Shown piece after piece: positions 36,106 to 48,042 of a stretch of 64,000 bases of DNA. Below the pieces are notes generated by a model. That model worked only from the letters and a program-made list of their open reading frames with translations. It made no database searches and had not been told where the DNA came from. Source of the stretch: Cichorium intybus (lineage: Eukaryota; Streptophyta; Magnoliopsida; Asterales; Asteraceae); NCBI GenBank assembly GCA_023525715.1, contig CM042010.1:80725894-80789893 (forward strand), written 5' to 3'. Every line of letters starts with the position of its first letter. The stretch's first letter is position 1. The translations under genes and the position numbers were made by a program.

Positions 36106-36662
36106 ATTGTTTATAGTGAACGAAGTATATCAATCCATTTAAGATATACAACTATAAATACGATGGGACTAAAACTCTCTAAAACAATTTGTACAAAGTA
36201 TACTTTAAAATACAATGATATTTTTATAAAGTATAAGTACAAGTACATACATACTTGAACAGTGTCATAACCAGAACAATACAAGAGTAATAAGATGAGT
36301 TGAACACTACGAGTAGGCCTAGGTAGTTATGTAGTCATACCTAGGACAGATAGAGCCTGATCAACTGTATTTGTCCAAGGTATGACTAACATGTACTTAG
36401 AAATAGTCGTAGTGAACAACAAGTCTAAAAACTTACCAAGAACCATATACAAAGAAAACACTAAAACAAAATATAAAGCTAAAATACTATAGGAGTATTT
36501 TATAATACTATATAACCATACATCTAGACACTTTATGTACCACTTATACCCATATCCTTACGTAGTAGACCTGACAATTCAATAATACCTGACCAATAAC
36601 TATTATCGAAAACCTACCATCATTCCTACCAACAGTTCCATTAAACTAATATTGGTAGAAAT
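36106..36662 (+). other. Leader of element C
   Basis: Non-coding. The part at about 36270-36450 matches, on the opposite strand, the leaders of A (about 9640-9830) and D (about 58920-59120). No gene is seen. Confidence 0.65.
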
Positions 36663-38016
36663 TCAATCTGAAAGCCGAAGGCGGGCTAAGTCACCTGATA
36701 AGTCTTCTGGGCCCTCTTCACTTTTGATATTGAGAAAATCATGTTTAAAACCACTCATAGCAGAATTAGAAGGTAGAGATTGCTGCTGTGTATGGGTCCT
36801 TGATGAAGCTTCCTCCCTCTTCTGAACCTTTCTTTTCTTGTAAACAGCCTTAAAGGCAACTTGCCTCAATCTCTTTGTTGTATCAGTTATCTTCGAACTG
36901 GAACCCTCGACTATTGCTCTTTTCTCGTTCTCTAGACCAAGTATTACGTCTGCTCTACTAGGATTTTTATCAAATTCCTGTTGCATAAATACTTTCAGTC
37001 ATTACAATCTCATGGCATTAAAATTGTGGAGAAAGAAATACAATTCTTAACCTGAGTATGGTTAATAAGAGTTTGTAGACTCTTAATTTGTCGTCGAGGC
37101 CAACTTTTGATGCCTAACTTCCTACAGCGTTGCTTCAACTGTGTTGATCCAACGTTGAGTTCCCTTGCAGCTTCCAGAATGGGCTTATCAAAATGCATGG
37201 ATATTGTTTCCTTACTCAACGCATGTCTAGAACCCCGTTTTCTACGAATTTCAAAGGTTCTTGGAATCGAGGTTGAAACGTTTTCATTTTGGATCAATTG
37301 TGTATGATCCTGATCACTAACACTTTCATTGTTACCTATTATGGGTAATAGTTCTTGATTCCCAAAATCGACCATAAACCCAGAATTCTCATTCTCGAAA
37401 CTTTCTAAGTTACTTTGGATCAATTGAAAATGATCCTGATATTGAAAACCACACACGAACTCAGAATTCGCTGAAGCGAGCCCGATAGTGTTATCATGGA
37501 TCGGCTGTATTTGATCTTGATTTTGAATGTCAGTTAGAAACCCCTGATTGGTTAGATCTACTCCACTATGCAGTATTGGCACGTTCATGCTTAGATTATC
37601 ATTAGTAAGATCATCTACAAATAGATCTGTGTATAACGTATGTTAGATAATTAAGCCAAAATAAACATAAAGCTTAACAAAATGACTTAACCTGGAAGTA
37701 TATATGGAGATTGCCCAACAGCGATGTCTTGATTTAAAGGCAGTGGATCTTTAGGGAGAATACTCATCAGAGGAAAAACTTCAAGATCATCTTGAGGTTG
37801 ATCCAGCGGTAATATATCTGGAAAATCTATATCTCACATAGTTTAAAACAAAAATCAAAATGACAGAAAAAGGAATAAGAAATAAAAGGAGTTTAGGATA
37901 CTATAATTACCAAACCCCAGGAGAGGTATCTGATTAAATGATAGGGAGGTACCCTCTTCCCTTAAGAAATTCAGCTTAGTGTCTGACAAATTTTCCATAG
38001 GAGATCTATTTTCCAT
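36663..38016 (-). CDS. RWP-RK domain protein, intact four-exon gene in element C
   Basis: On the minus strand, exons 38016-37911, 37817-37692, 37626-37052 and 36977-36663 join with GT-AG introns in phases 1, 1 and 0 into one open frame of 373 residues. It starts MENRSPMENLSD. The acidic N-terminal part has the repeated pieces FQYQDHFQLIQSN and SDQDHTQLIQNEN. The RWP-RK domain is about residues 212-269 (ALSKETISMHFDKP ... LGIKSWPRRQIKSL), with SWPRRQ in place of RWPxRK; exon 4 has KAVYKKRKVQKREE. The domain differs from that in A at about 2 of 58 residues, while exon 4 differs at about 17 of 104, which hints at constraint on the domain. It lacks the long Pro-rich tail of the B protein. Antisense to element C. 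Confidence 0.87.
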
Positions 38017-38220
38017 ACCTCGATTTGGAAATCTTAGATTATATAAGAATAAACAGGTAGTAGCAAAAGATGTAGATATGGATGATACTACATACCCGTT
38101 TATATAGTATCTTACAGCTTGAACTGAAAGGACAACCCACGTTCTTATTACCGAAATTCAAAATATCTACAGTAGGTGCAATCTTTTCACTACCCTAATT
38201 GATATCCTTTTTCCAAATTC
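38017..38220 (-). promoter_or_regulatory. Upstream block of the RWP-RK gene in C, with TATA box
   Basis: Homologous to the blocks in A and B; minus strand CTATATAAAC at 38107-38098 lies about 82 bases before the ATG. It likely carries the gene's promoter. Confidence 0.6.
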
Positions 38221-38268
38221 GCGGCTTGACTCCGATGAGGACGGGATAACGAAAAGACATTTTTTTAA

Positions 38269-38334
<66 letters not shown>

Positions 38335-39450
38335 TCTGATAACGGAAATAGTTCAAAGAATAGTTAATTCAATTATATAATAATCTAGTCATAAATAATG
38401 AATTAGAACCTACTCATCTAGTATATGTAGAACTCGTGGTTCACATGTATCTTATATGTTTCCTTCCATCCTACTAGTATCAACTGTAAAATGACATCAC
38501 ATATCATATCTTAAACGTGCTTAGGCATTTCCATAACACTTAACTCAAATGATTAAGAAATCAATAGCTAATACAAATCACAATTAGAAAATATCATAGG
38601 CTATCAAACTGAAACTCCTAATTTCGCGATTTTACCAAATCAACCGTTAAAAAAAACATCACAATATTTGGACTCAATACAACAAATACTAGCAACCTAC
38701 ATATGAGGTGAACCAATGCATACTTTTAGATTTGGACATCTAGGGTTTGAAACCCTAACACTCAAAATTTCTAACCTTGTGAATTAAGAACTCGAGAACG
38801 CGTTTCGGGCGTTAAACCCAACCTTCCCAAAACTTTTCCTATGCAAAACACTTGATCAAAATAACCAAATTTGGCACCTTTTTGCTCTAGAAATAACCTA
38901 GGAGGATTTTTGGTTCGTAAATGGGGTAAATAAGGAAAGCTGCCTAAATAACCCCACTGAAGAAGGTTAGCGACATTAACCTTTAAAGTTAGCGTTGTTA
39001 ACTTTTTAAAAAAAAAATCAGACCTGTACTCCGAAACCCAACCCGTGTAATTCTACTGGATACTACTGGATGCTACAGTAAATAGAACACGAACCGTGTT
39101 CATAAGCATGACCATGTAACTCCTACAAGGACAAAACAGTTTCAATACACAACCCGGGAGGACCAGTGTAACTCCTCTTTGATATCTTTAAGGTTTAAAC
39201 TCCTTCTAAATGAGTTTCAAATCCTCCTAAGTCATAGAACAACCTAGTAACTCTTATTAACTCAAGTTTACTTACCAAAAATATTATGACATTAACCTCC
39301 AAAATCAAAGTGATGGAAAACTGAGAAGTACCAAGCGTGGACTTGAATTTATCTAGGAATGTGAGGACCAAATGAAACAGAAATACTCGCAACTCTTCCT
39401 AAACCCTTGAGGATCTATTCAAAGTGCTAAATTTCGGGACGAAATTCCTT
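38221..39450 (+). other. Element C 3' non-coding region
   Basis: Contains an AT microsatellite at 38271-38332 and sequence matching the equivalent part of element A in inverse orientation. I do not see the RT scrap found in A. No gene. Confidence 0.55.
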
Positions 39451-39465
39451 CTAACGGGTAGATAA
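39451..39465 (+). promoter_or_regulatory. Polypurine tract of element C
   Basis: CTAACGGGTAGATAA abuts the 3' LTR, after TTTCGGGACGAAATTCC. Element D has CTAACGGGTAGATGA at the same place. Confidence 0.85.
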
Positions 39466-42355
39466 TGTGACAACTGTCAAATTAAGTCAACGAAAGTCAA
39501 CTCAAGTCAATCAGAGCGTACATTAGGTCAATATGTGAAATGTAAATTTCATAATCTACACGATATATTATTGGATATTATAATACTGTATATGCTAATT
39601 CAAATCAATTATACGAACAAACCCTGCTGAGCTAGATGTTTTTAATATAAAAAAAAATTATGCCGTGAATCGTGTCCGGCATGAACAGTGATCTGGCATC
39701 AATAGTATCTGTCGTGAACAGTGATCCGACATGAGTAGTATCCGACGTGAGTAGTGATCCGACACGAATAGTATCCGACTTGAACAGTAATCTGGCATGA
39801 ATAGTGACCGCGTGAATAGTGATCGGTAAAATTTAAAACTCGTCAGAATATTACAAATTTTATATCAAAACGTAGACAATAATACGACGGTTCCGAATAT
39901 ATATTTACATTTTTACCAAACGTTATATATAAAAAGTTATGATAGAAAAACGTATAATTTAACTTGAAAGCGACGTTTAATTATTATAATATATAAAAAA
40001 AAAATTTAAATTTTTTTTTTTGAAGAAAAGTTGGTCTCCGTTCGGGCCACACTTCATTATTTAATCAATTTTACACATTTTACCCTCAAAGAATTCGTAT
40101 TTTCATTTCGAACACTACGTATTCAATACGTATTTTTAATAATATTATGTCGTTTTGTAAAATGGAAAAATTTACCGTCAAAACGGTATCGTCGATACGA
40201 ATAATCTGACGTCAAAATTTAATATTATTGATATTAGTTTTATATTTAATATTTTCTTTTTATTTAAAATGAAATTGTATTTACATTTAAACCATATATT
40301 TTTATTAAACTTACAATTAATACCCTTTCGTTAATTCGTTAAAGACTTTTAGTTAAAAAGTTGATATTATTAAACTACGATTTTCGTAGATTATATTTTT
40401 ATAAACAAAAATCATTTATTTTATATAAAAACTATTAAATCTATTTAAAGAGTATTTTAAGGGTATGTTTTGTCATAAACAAATTTTAAAAGCTAAAATT
40501 GTCAAATATCCGTATCTTGAGGGCCGCTATACGAAAATAAACCTACTATAAATAGAGGCTCAAACCCTCTCATTTTCTCACAACTCATATACGATCTCTA
40601 TATCACTACATAGTATTGTTAGAAGACTCTTCGATATATATAGATATGTACGAAGAATGAGCGTTAGAAGTAGATATTTCAGTTATAAAAATAGTAAGTT
40701 CGAGTTAGAAGCAGGAAGAGTCGGGCGACCTAACAACACTTGGTGACAAGATCCTAGTCGACATTGAGGTGAGTTCATACCCCTTCTTTTTATCTTTATT
40801 CAAGTTTTAAGGGGGAGAATACAAGTTATACTATAAAAATATCTATTTATACTCATTTGTAACAATAGTAAACAAAATGTGAATTTTGTAAACATCATTA
40901 TGACAACAATTCAATTATAGTTCCAAAATATAATATCGAATGATCTACTTACGAGAGCGGTGTCTAGGCCGATCATTTGGGCTAGGTTGTTGGATTTTCG
41001 AAAGGCTTATACGCTGAAAGGGTCCTGCCTCCCCATTTGATCTTCTACCTGGCCGTTCTTTATTTGATAGTCATGAAATATTATATTGGAATTAATAATG
41101 GGTATAACCAATTTATTACACCACTATTATGGAAAATATTTTAAAAGATATTGTTTATAACCATTTAAATAAGTTATTTCACATATATTCGTAAATATAT
41201 GCTTTTCACGACAGAATACCAAAAATAAACTATTATAGGAATAGTTTGTGGATACAAATGTTACTATAACGGTTAGAACAAGAAAAATAATTATATACAA
41301 ATATATAATTATTATACATCACTATATTATCATGGGAAAAATGATAATTGGCAAATACAAGGGTTTTTCATATACAAACTTTACGTAAACAAGTTGATTG
41401 ATACATACATTTTTGTGAGACGGGTCTTCACAGTGCTTATTTAAGTACATACTATAAGTCCTGAAATTTATAACCAGAGTCTCGGTAAGAGAACGTGATA
41501 TTTGTGTATAGATCAATACGGGATTGACAACCCCGCACCTGAGCTGCTAGCTACAGCTAGACCGACGGGTCTGAGGTGACAAATGTCATAACAGTCCGAC
41601 GCCTGAAGAACGTCGAAGCAGGCCTACATGGTCACAGTATGGTTATAGGGCGTCTCGCTTGGGAAATCAACTTTATAAATTGTTTACGTGGAAATATACA
41701 TTTTCAAAGGTTTTATACTACAAACTACGCTATACATTTTAGTCTTTGGATTTTTAAGACTTGGATACATTCATAAGAAAATATGGGATTTTCTTGGAGT
41801 ACAATACTACCTTTTACAAGGAAAGAGATTCCTCATATAAGTTTTATGGAATTAAAACTACAATTAGTCTATGAGTAAACATCTATTTACACTGTTTCAT
41901 ACAACAATAAAACTACGTAATACTATTTTCAACTATAGAAATACTTATACATTTACGGTCTTTGGGTTTTAAGACTACGACTCATTTATAAGAAAATATT
42001 GGATTTTCTGGTTTTAAACATTATCTTTTTACAAGGAAAAAGGATTATGGATTTTCTCATACAAATATCTTATGAACTCACCAACGTAATTTTGACACTC
42101 TTTCAAACTACTTGTATTCTTAGGAAATTGATAAGGTAACTACAGATGGGTCGCGATGGCGTCATACTATGTATTTTGATATCATATTGTAATTGTATTT
42201 AAAACGTACAATCTTTGGAACTCTTGTAACATTTACAATTATGTATATGATGGATGTGTTTGCTCTGATCACTATTGTACAAACGTTGTTGTGATACTGT
42301 TCATGAAGTCATCCACCCTCAGACGTTTCCGCCATCGTGGTTTGGGGGTGTGACA
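39466..42355 (+). repeat. 3' LTR of element C
   Basis: About 2,890 bp, starts TGTGACAACTGTC and ends GGGGGTGTGACA. Compared with the 5' LTR it lacks the long AT run and about 60 bp near 33680-33740. Confidence 0.92.
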
Positions 42356-42365
42356 ATAATCATAA

Positions 42366-44081
42366 TGTCACACCCCCAAACCGTATTGGCGGAATAGTTC
42401 AAGGGTGGATGACTTCATGAACAATATCATAACAAAGTTGAATAATAGTGAAATCCAAGCACACAACCATCATTTAAATCAATTGCATATGTTACAAAGT
42501 TTACTTGTTTCATGTCTCAAATACAATTGAAATGATATCAAAAATAGATAAAAATGACGTCGTAACGTCCCATCTTGTAGCGCTTGCATTTACCTTATCA
42601 GTTTCCTGAGAATACAAGTAGTTGAAAAAGTGTCAAGTTCATCTTTATGTCAAGTTCATCTTTATAATATTTTGTCCAAGATGTACATTTTACACATCTT
42701 ATTTATAGTTTAGTAACTTTTACACTAACATTATATACATCATTATGAACATCTTACAAAGAGTTAGCCATATTTCATGTCAAAAGCATTTTTACACAAT
42801 TATTAATTTAATAAACTTGTGTAAATCAACATGTATAACATTAAAACACATATAAACTTGAATAAAACAACATTTATAGTAAAAGAACTTGTATTCTCCC
42901 CCAAAAGGTTTGAAAAGAAGAAAATGAGGGGTATGAACTCACCTTGAGTGGTAAATCTTAAGGTTTCTTGGTAGAAGGTTGAAGAGTTTGGTTCTAGGAC
43001 CCGGAGGACTCTTGAACTAAACTATTATCCAATGGATTTTGATGGATGTTAGTGTGTGTAAAAGGTGTAAAACTTGTGTTATGTTGTTTAGAATCAAAAG
43101 ATGGATGAATCTTACCACTTAATCTTATGAAAAGAACTTGGAAATGAAGCTTGAAGATGATGATGGTGGTGGTGGGTTTGAGCCGAGAGCAAGAGAGGGA
43201 GAGAAGGATAGAATGAGCTAGTTTGTTCTCAAGTGTGGTGCATTATAATCATAAAAGATAAAGTTTAATTTCTTTGTTATTAGTTTATTCCTAGCTCCAT
43301 CATGCCTAGATTTTTAAATAGTCACCACTAAGATCATGTTGGAGCACTTGTTTCAGCTGATGGGTGTAGGGTGGGGGTGGGGTAGGGTTGGTTTTTAAAA
43401 AAATAGCAATGTATTTATAAAAATGGGTGATTTTTATAAAATCGTAAGTCGTTTTAGTGAATTTTTATGCGTTTTTGACGAAACGAAGTTCTAATTAATT
43501 ATTTTGTATAAAAACATTGTCAAAAATTTATTTTGATTGAAACATAACTCGTTGGGTGTCGGAATACGCGTTTAAGCGCAGTATTCTTCCGATTTCGCGA
43601 CTTTTGACGTTTTACCGGAAATTACATTTATCTTTGAAATTAAATACTAGGTATTGTTACGTTACTTATCATATAAGTTTTTATTTCATATTTGATGTTT
43701 AAGGCAGCACATTTCGAAATTTGAGTCCAAACCATGTGTACATTTATCCGTTCACAGCGGTTTAATCGTCATAACTTTCACATACGAACTCCGTTTTCGA
43801 CGTTCTATATATCCACAGTTTCGTATTTACAAGTAGATCATTTTATGAATATTATTATTCTCAAAATAATAATTGTACGATTATCAAATTTTTACGCTAC
43901 AGTAGTTTGCTGTCCGTATTTTCGACTTTTAATCGATAATTGTTTGATTTAGCATACGTAATACTATAATATTAATAATTCATTGCAAAAGTTATGGAAA
44001 ATAACTTTTCAACATATAGATTAACGTACGCTTCGTTTGACTATAGTTGACTTTCGTTGACCAAAATTTACAATTGTCACA
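42366..44081 (-). repeat. 3' LTR of element D, with internal deletion
   Basis: Matches 59285-61948 except for a loss of about 950 bp (equivalent to about 59553-60515) at a GTCAA repeat, plus a short local duplication of GTCAAGTTCATCTTTA at 42632-42663. A splice-donor-like AAGGTGAGTTC lies near 42935-42948 on the minus strand. Confidence 0.92.
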
Positions 44082-44096
44082 TCATCTACCCGTTAG
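44082..44096 (-). promoter_or_regulatory. Polypurine tract of element D
   Basis: Minus strand CTAACGGGTAGATGA next to the 3' LTR, 14 of 15 bases as in element C. Confidence 0.85.
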
Positions 44097-44135
44097 AAAG
44101 AATTTCGTCCCGAAATTTAGCTCTTGAGTGGACTC

Positions 44136-45066
44136 TCAAGGGTTTGGGAAGAGATGTGGGTATTTCTGCTTCATTTGGTCTTCACGCTCCCAAGTAAACT
44201 CAGGTCCACGTTTGGCACTCCAACGGTCTTTAACTATTGGTATGCAGCTCTGTTTGGTTCTTTTGATTTCCCTATCCATAATCTGCATTGGTTCCTCTAC
44301 AAAATGTAGGTCTTCATTGACTTCGATTTCATCAAGGGGAATGATCAGGGTCTCATCGGACAAGCACTTCTTGAGGTTCGACACATGGAATGTGCTGTGT
44401 ACCTTGCTCAACTCCTGGGGTAGTTGAAGTTTGTAGGCTACTGGACCGATCCTTGCTAGGATTTTTGAAGGGTCCAATGTACCTTGGGTTAAGTTTTCCC
44501 CTCTTGGGTCCAATGTACCTTGGGTTAAGATTTGAACGATCTTTTCCGTTGTTTCTTGTATGATTTCTGGCCCGGTGAAGGTGCTGTTTTTCACTTGACC
44601 TTTAGCTAGCTGTGTGTCGCCGACCTCGGCCCAACACAAAGGTGATCTGCACTTACGTCCGTACAGTGTCTCGAATGGAGCGGCCTTGATGCTAGTGTGG
44701 TAACTGTTGTTGTAGGAGAATTCATTTAGTGGCAAGTGAACGTCCCACGCCTTGCCAAAGTCTATTACATAGGCGCGAAGCATGTCTTCCAGTGTCTGAA
44801 TGGTTCGTTCACTTTGGCCATCCGTCTGCGGATGGTAAGCTGTACTCATATCGAGTCTGGTTCCCATAGCCTTTTGCAATGATTGCCAAAAGTGTTAAGT
44901 GAATCGGCTATCTCTATCCGAGATAATTGATTTTGGCACACCATGCAATTTTACAATTTCTCTGAGGTAAACCCTCACCAGCTTTTCCATCCTATCAGTC
45001 TCCTTGATTGGCAGGAAGTGAGCGGATTTGGTTAACCTATCGACGATTACACATATAGTGTCTAAC
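44136..45066 (-). pseudogene. Element D integrase C-terminal part and chromodomain-like tail, broken
   Basis: Reading on the minus strand from the copia-2 junction, the integrase continues (DRLTKSAHFLPI, SDRDSRF), meets a TAA near 44895, then goes on through STAYHPQTDGQSERTIQTLE, LPLNEFSYNNSYH and YGRKCRSPLCW. After EIIQETTEKIVQI about 45 residues expected in the family are missing and a small repeat (LTQGTLDP twice) marks a rearrangement. IGPVAYKLQLP and FHVSNLKKCL follow, then a chromodomain-like end (EPMQIMDREIKR, FTWEREDQMKQKYPHLF). In the family such tails guide integration; this copy is inactive. Confidence 0.9.
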
Positions 45067-46125
45067 TGTTAGTTCTATATGCCCAAGGATGATCATAAAA
45101 TGATATTACTAATAACATATGATCCTATAGGGTCACACCAACAGCAAGCATGACACCAAATTTATCATTTACTGTGCTAAATTTGATTTACCATTAAATG
45201 ATACTAAACTTGCAATTTAATCTTGTAAGTTATTATTATTTATCTCAAATAATAATAATAACTCTAAAATTAAAGGTTGATTACTAATTCATATGTGATG
45301 AATTAATCATGTATAACAATTAAATTGTTTAAGTTGTTAAATAATTTAATTGAATTATAAATAAACCCTTTATTTAATTTAATTGATAAATTAAATAAAA
45401 TATGCATATTGTAAATATTTATTCATCATAAATAATGCTTGTTTAAAAGGGGTTTATATACATGATCTATGGTTTAAATGTTATTCCATTAAACAAAATT
45501 GTGAAGATTTATTATTTATAAACTTAATAATTATGAGTTTTATAAATAATAAAGAGTGGAATCTCTTTTGTTCCACCATGAGGCCGACCACATGCTTAAG
45601 AAGCATGGCTTTGGAAGTGTTAAAAGTTAAAAGGAATCTTGGCGCTCTCAAGGTTGACCATGGGAACCACCAACTTCCTATATTTTAAAGGAAACTCTTC
45701 ATTCTTTAGTTGGTCTTCCTTGCTTCTTTTTGGCCGGATTTTTGAGAGCTTTCCCACCATCTTCACACTTGTTTTAATCAGCCAAGAACACAAGAAAAAC
45801 TCCTCCTAGTTGCATACCAAAATCGTTTGAAGTATCAAGGCTCAAAGGTGTTCTTATTGCAAGTTGTGGAACTAGCATTCAAGGGTGTTCAAGCTTGTGG
45901 TGGATCAACTATAGAGGGGTTCTAACTTGATTCCTAGCCATCAAATTCGTCCATATCAACCCAAGAACAAAGGTTATAATCTTGAACTTAATCTATGCTT
46001 GTTCTTCATCTTATCTCTACATGCATGTAGCATGATCCTCTTGGAATGAAATTCGTGTTCATGATTTTTGCTTCCGTTGCAACTTCAAGTTTTGAAACTC
46101 ATAACATGAACATGGATATCCAACA
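45067..46125 (+). repeat. 5' LTR of copia-2
   Basis: 1,059 bp, TGTTAG to CCAACA. Confidence 0.95.
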
Positions 46126-46127
46126 AT

Positions 46128-46139
46128 TGGTATCAGAGC
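46128..46139 (+). promoter_or_regulatory. Primer binding site of copia-2 (initiator Met tRNA)
   Basis: TGGTATCAGAGC, two bases after the LTR. Confidence 0.9.
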
Positions 46140-48042
46140 CATGGCTATATTGCCTGTCTAGATAATAAGTTTATTTGGATAAACTTGGTTTTTGGAAGCC
46201 ATGAATGTTCATCTTCTTGAATGCAATGTTCATGCATGGCTTCTTTGGCAACATGCAAATATATAATCTATGATTTTATGTAACCAACTAAAATTTATGT
46301 TTGCATGCATTTGGTAAATAATTGTTGCCTTAGAAAAACAAAGTGTTGATTTTCTTATGATTTTATGTGATAAAATGGTGCATAAACAAGCCAAGGACCA
46401 TGTGTTGCATGTTTTGTGTTTGAATTCGATTTGGTTGTAATATATTCTTTTATTCAAATGGTTTGTAATAATAATTAGTTATTGCCTTCTTTTATTCATT
46501 TTGTAAGCATTAGAATAGTTGTATTCTTGTATATCTTTTATAAAATGTAACAAGAGAAGGAGATAAAGGCATGAGAAGCAACTACTAAACAGCAACATTT
46601 TTCCTGCCACTGCTGTCCAATTTCGGACCTGTTAAGAAGGTTCAAAAAAATTCATATCTTGGTCCTTTAGTGCTATACTTGTTGGTAACTTTAATATCTA
46701 GTATATACATTAAGTTTTGACAAGTATAAGCATCAATATGGCCAAGAATGAAGTGAGGAAAGCAACAAAATCACATCAAAATGTTCCTGCTGCCACTGTT
46801 GCTGTCGGACCTATTTTGGCATCATCAAAAATTCATGGCTCATGCCATGGAGCCAAGAAAGGGTGGTTCAAGTGTCATTTGATGATATAAGAAGATTGGC
46901 AAAGTTGTAGCTCATTTGAAGATCATTTGGATGGATTTTTGGTCACCTTTTTGTCCCTAGGTTTGGACTTGATATTTCATGTATGGCATACATGAAATAT
47001 CAAACTAGTTGGCTTGTGTTTATGCACCCATGCATGCATGTGATGATTGAAAGTTTTATTATGTTATGTTGTGAATGAAAATAAGATTTTGCATGCTAGA
47101 CAACCTAGATATTTAAACATAATCATCAAGGAGTTTGTAATTTTTCAAATTGACATATAAAACATAAGATGTAATACAATTGGTTTTATTAAAAATGGGT
47201 TTTGTTATAAAACCTATAAAGTCAAGTTTTGAAAATAAATGAAACAAGAAATAAAATGGAGATTTTATGAATTATTAAAAACTCCAACCCTAAATAATAA
47301 TGGTAATTATTTAGGATTAAAATTGGTTCTTATGTATGTGATCAAACTCAAACTTAAGATTGGATATTAATTGTAATCTTGACCACAAACAAAGAATTAA
47401 TAAAATGGAGATTTTATGATTAAAGGAACCAATTGACAAAAATAAGATTTTAATGGTACCATGTTCATTGGATGCATGCAATGTACATGATACTATATGT
47501 TTTCCAAAATTAGAAATGTAAAACATACAAATCCCTTTCGAAATACAAATCAATGTCGTCCCTCTTAAAACACTCATGTATCACTTGTATATCCTTGTGG
47601 GATAAAGGTTACCTAACCACTTGGAGTTTTCTTTTGATACAAGAGGTAGCTTTGCAATATTAATGGGATAAAGGACACCTAACCATTAATAGTTGGCAAA
47701 ACTACACGTCCATTAAGTGGGATGATTTGTTTGGAAATCTTTTGTGATAAAGGTCACCTAAGCATTAGAAATCCAAGGCATAGATGGGATCAAACATGCC
47801 AAACTTATAAATGTTATAATGGAATCCCATAACTCTAGAAATTATATTTGGATATAATTGGTAAACCGTTACCTACCTTGTTGATTCGAATAGGCGGGAT
47901 AAAGGATACCTAACCACTTATTCGTATTGCAACTTGGATTCTAGACCTTGATCAATTAAAGTTTATGAAACAAGAAAGGGTATTAATTATTAAGGACTTA
48001 ATATCATAATTTACTAAATTGAACCTTGTTAAAATTTTGTAG
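46140..48042 (+). other. Leader of copia-2
   Basis: A 1.9-kb untranslated leader closely matching that of copia-1, including the GGGATAAAGG-type repeats at about 47598-47925. No gene is seen. Confidence 0.7.

Larger units (their letters stand above)
33110..42355 (+). mobile_element. Ty3/gypsy element C, non-autonomous, carrying intact antisense RWP-RK gene
   Basis: Plus-oriented element in the satellite. LTRs are 33110-36090 and 39466-42355; the first starts TATGACAACTG, a G-to-A change of TGTGACAACTG. Flanks are ATAAC (33105-33109) and ATAAT (42356-42360); comparison with the satellite (GTCCATAACCATAACAACCC) suggests the right copy mutated. Primer site 36094-36105, polypurine tract 39451-39465. 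The interior holds no gag-pol, only an RWP-RK gene on the minus strand. LTR ends, tract and leader resemble those of element D. Confidence 0.92.
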
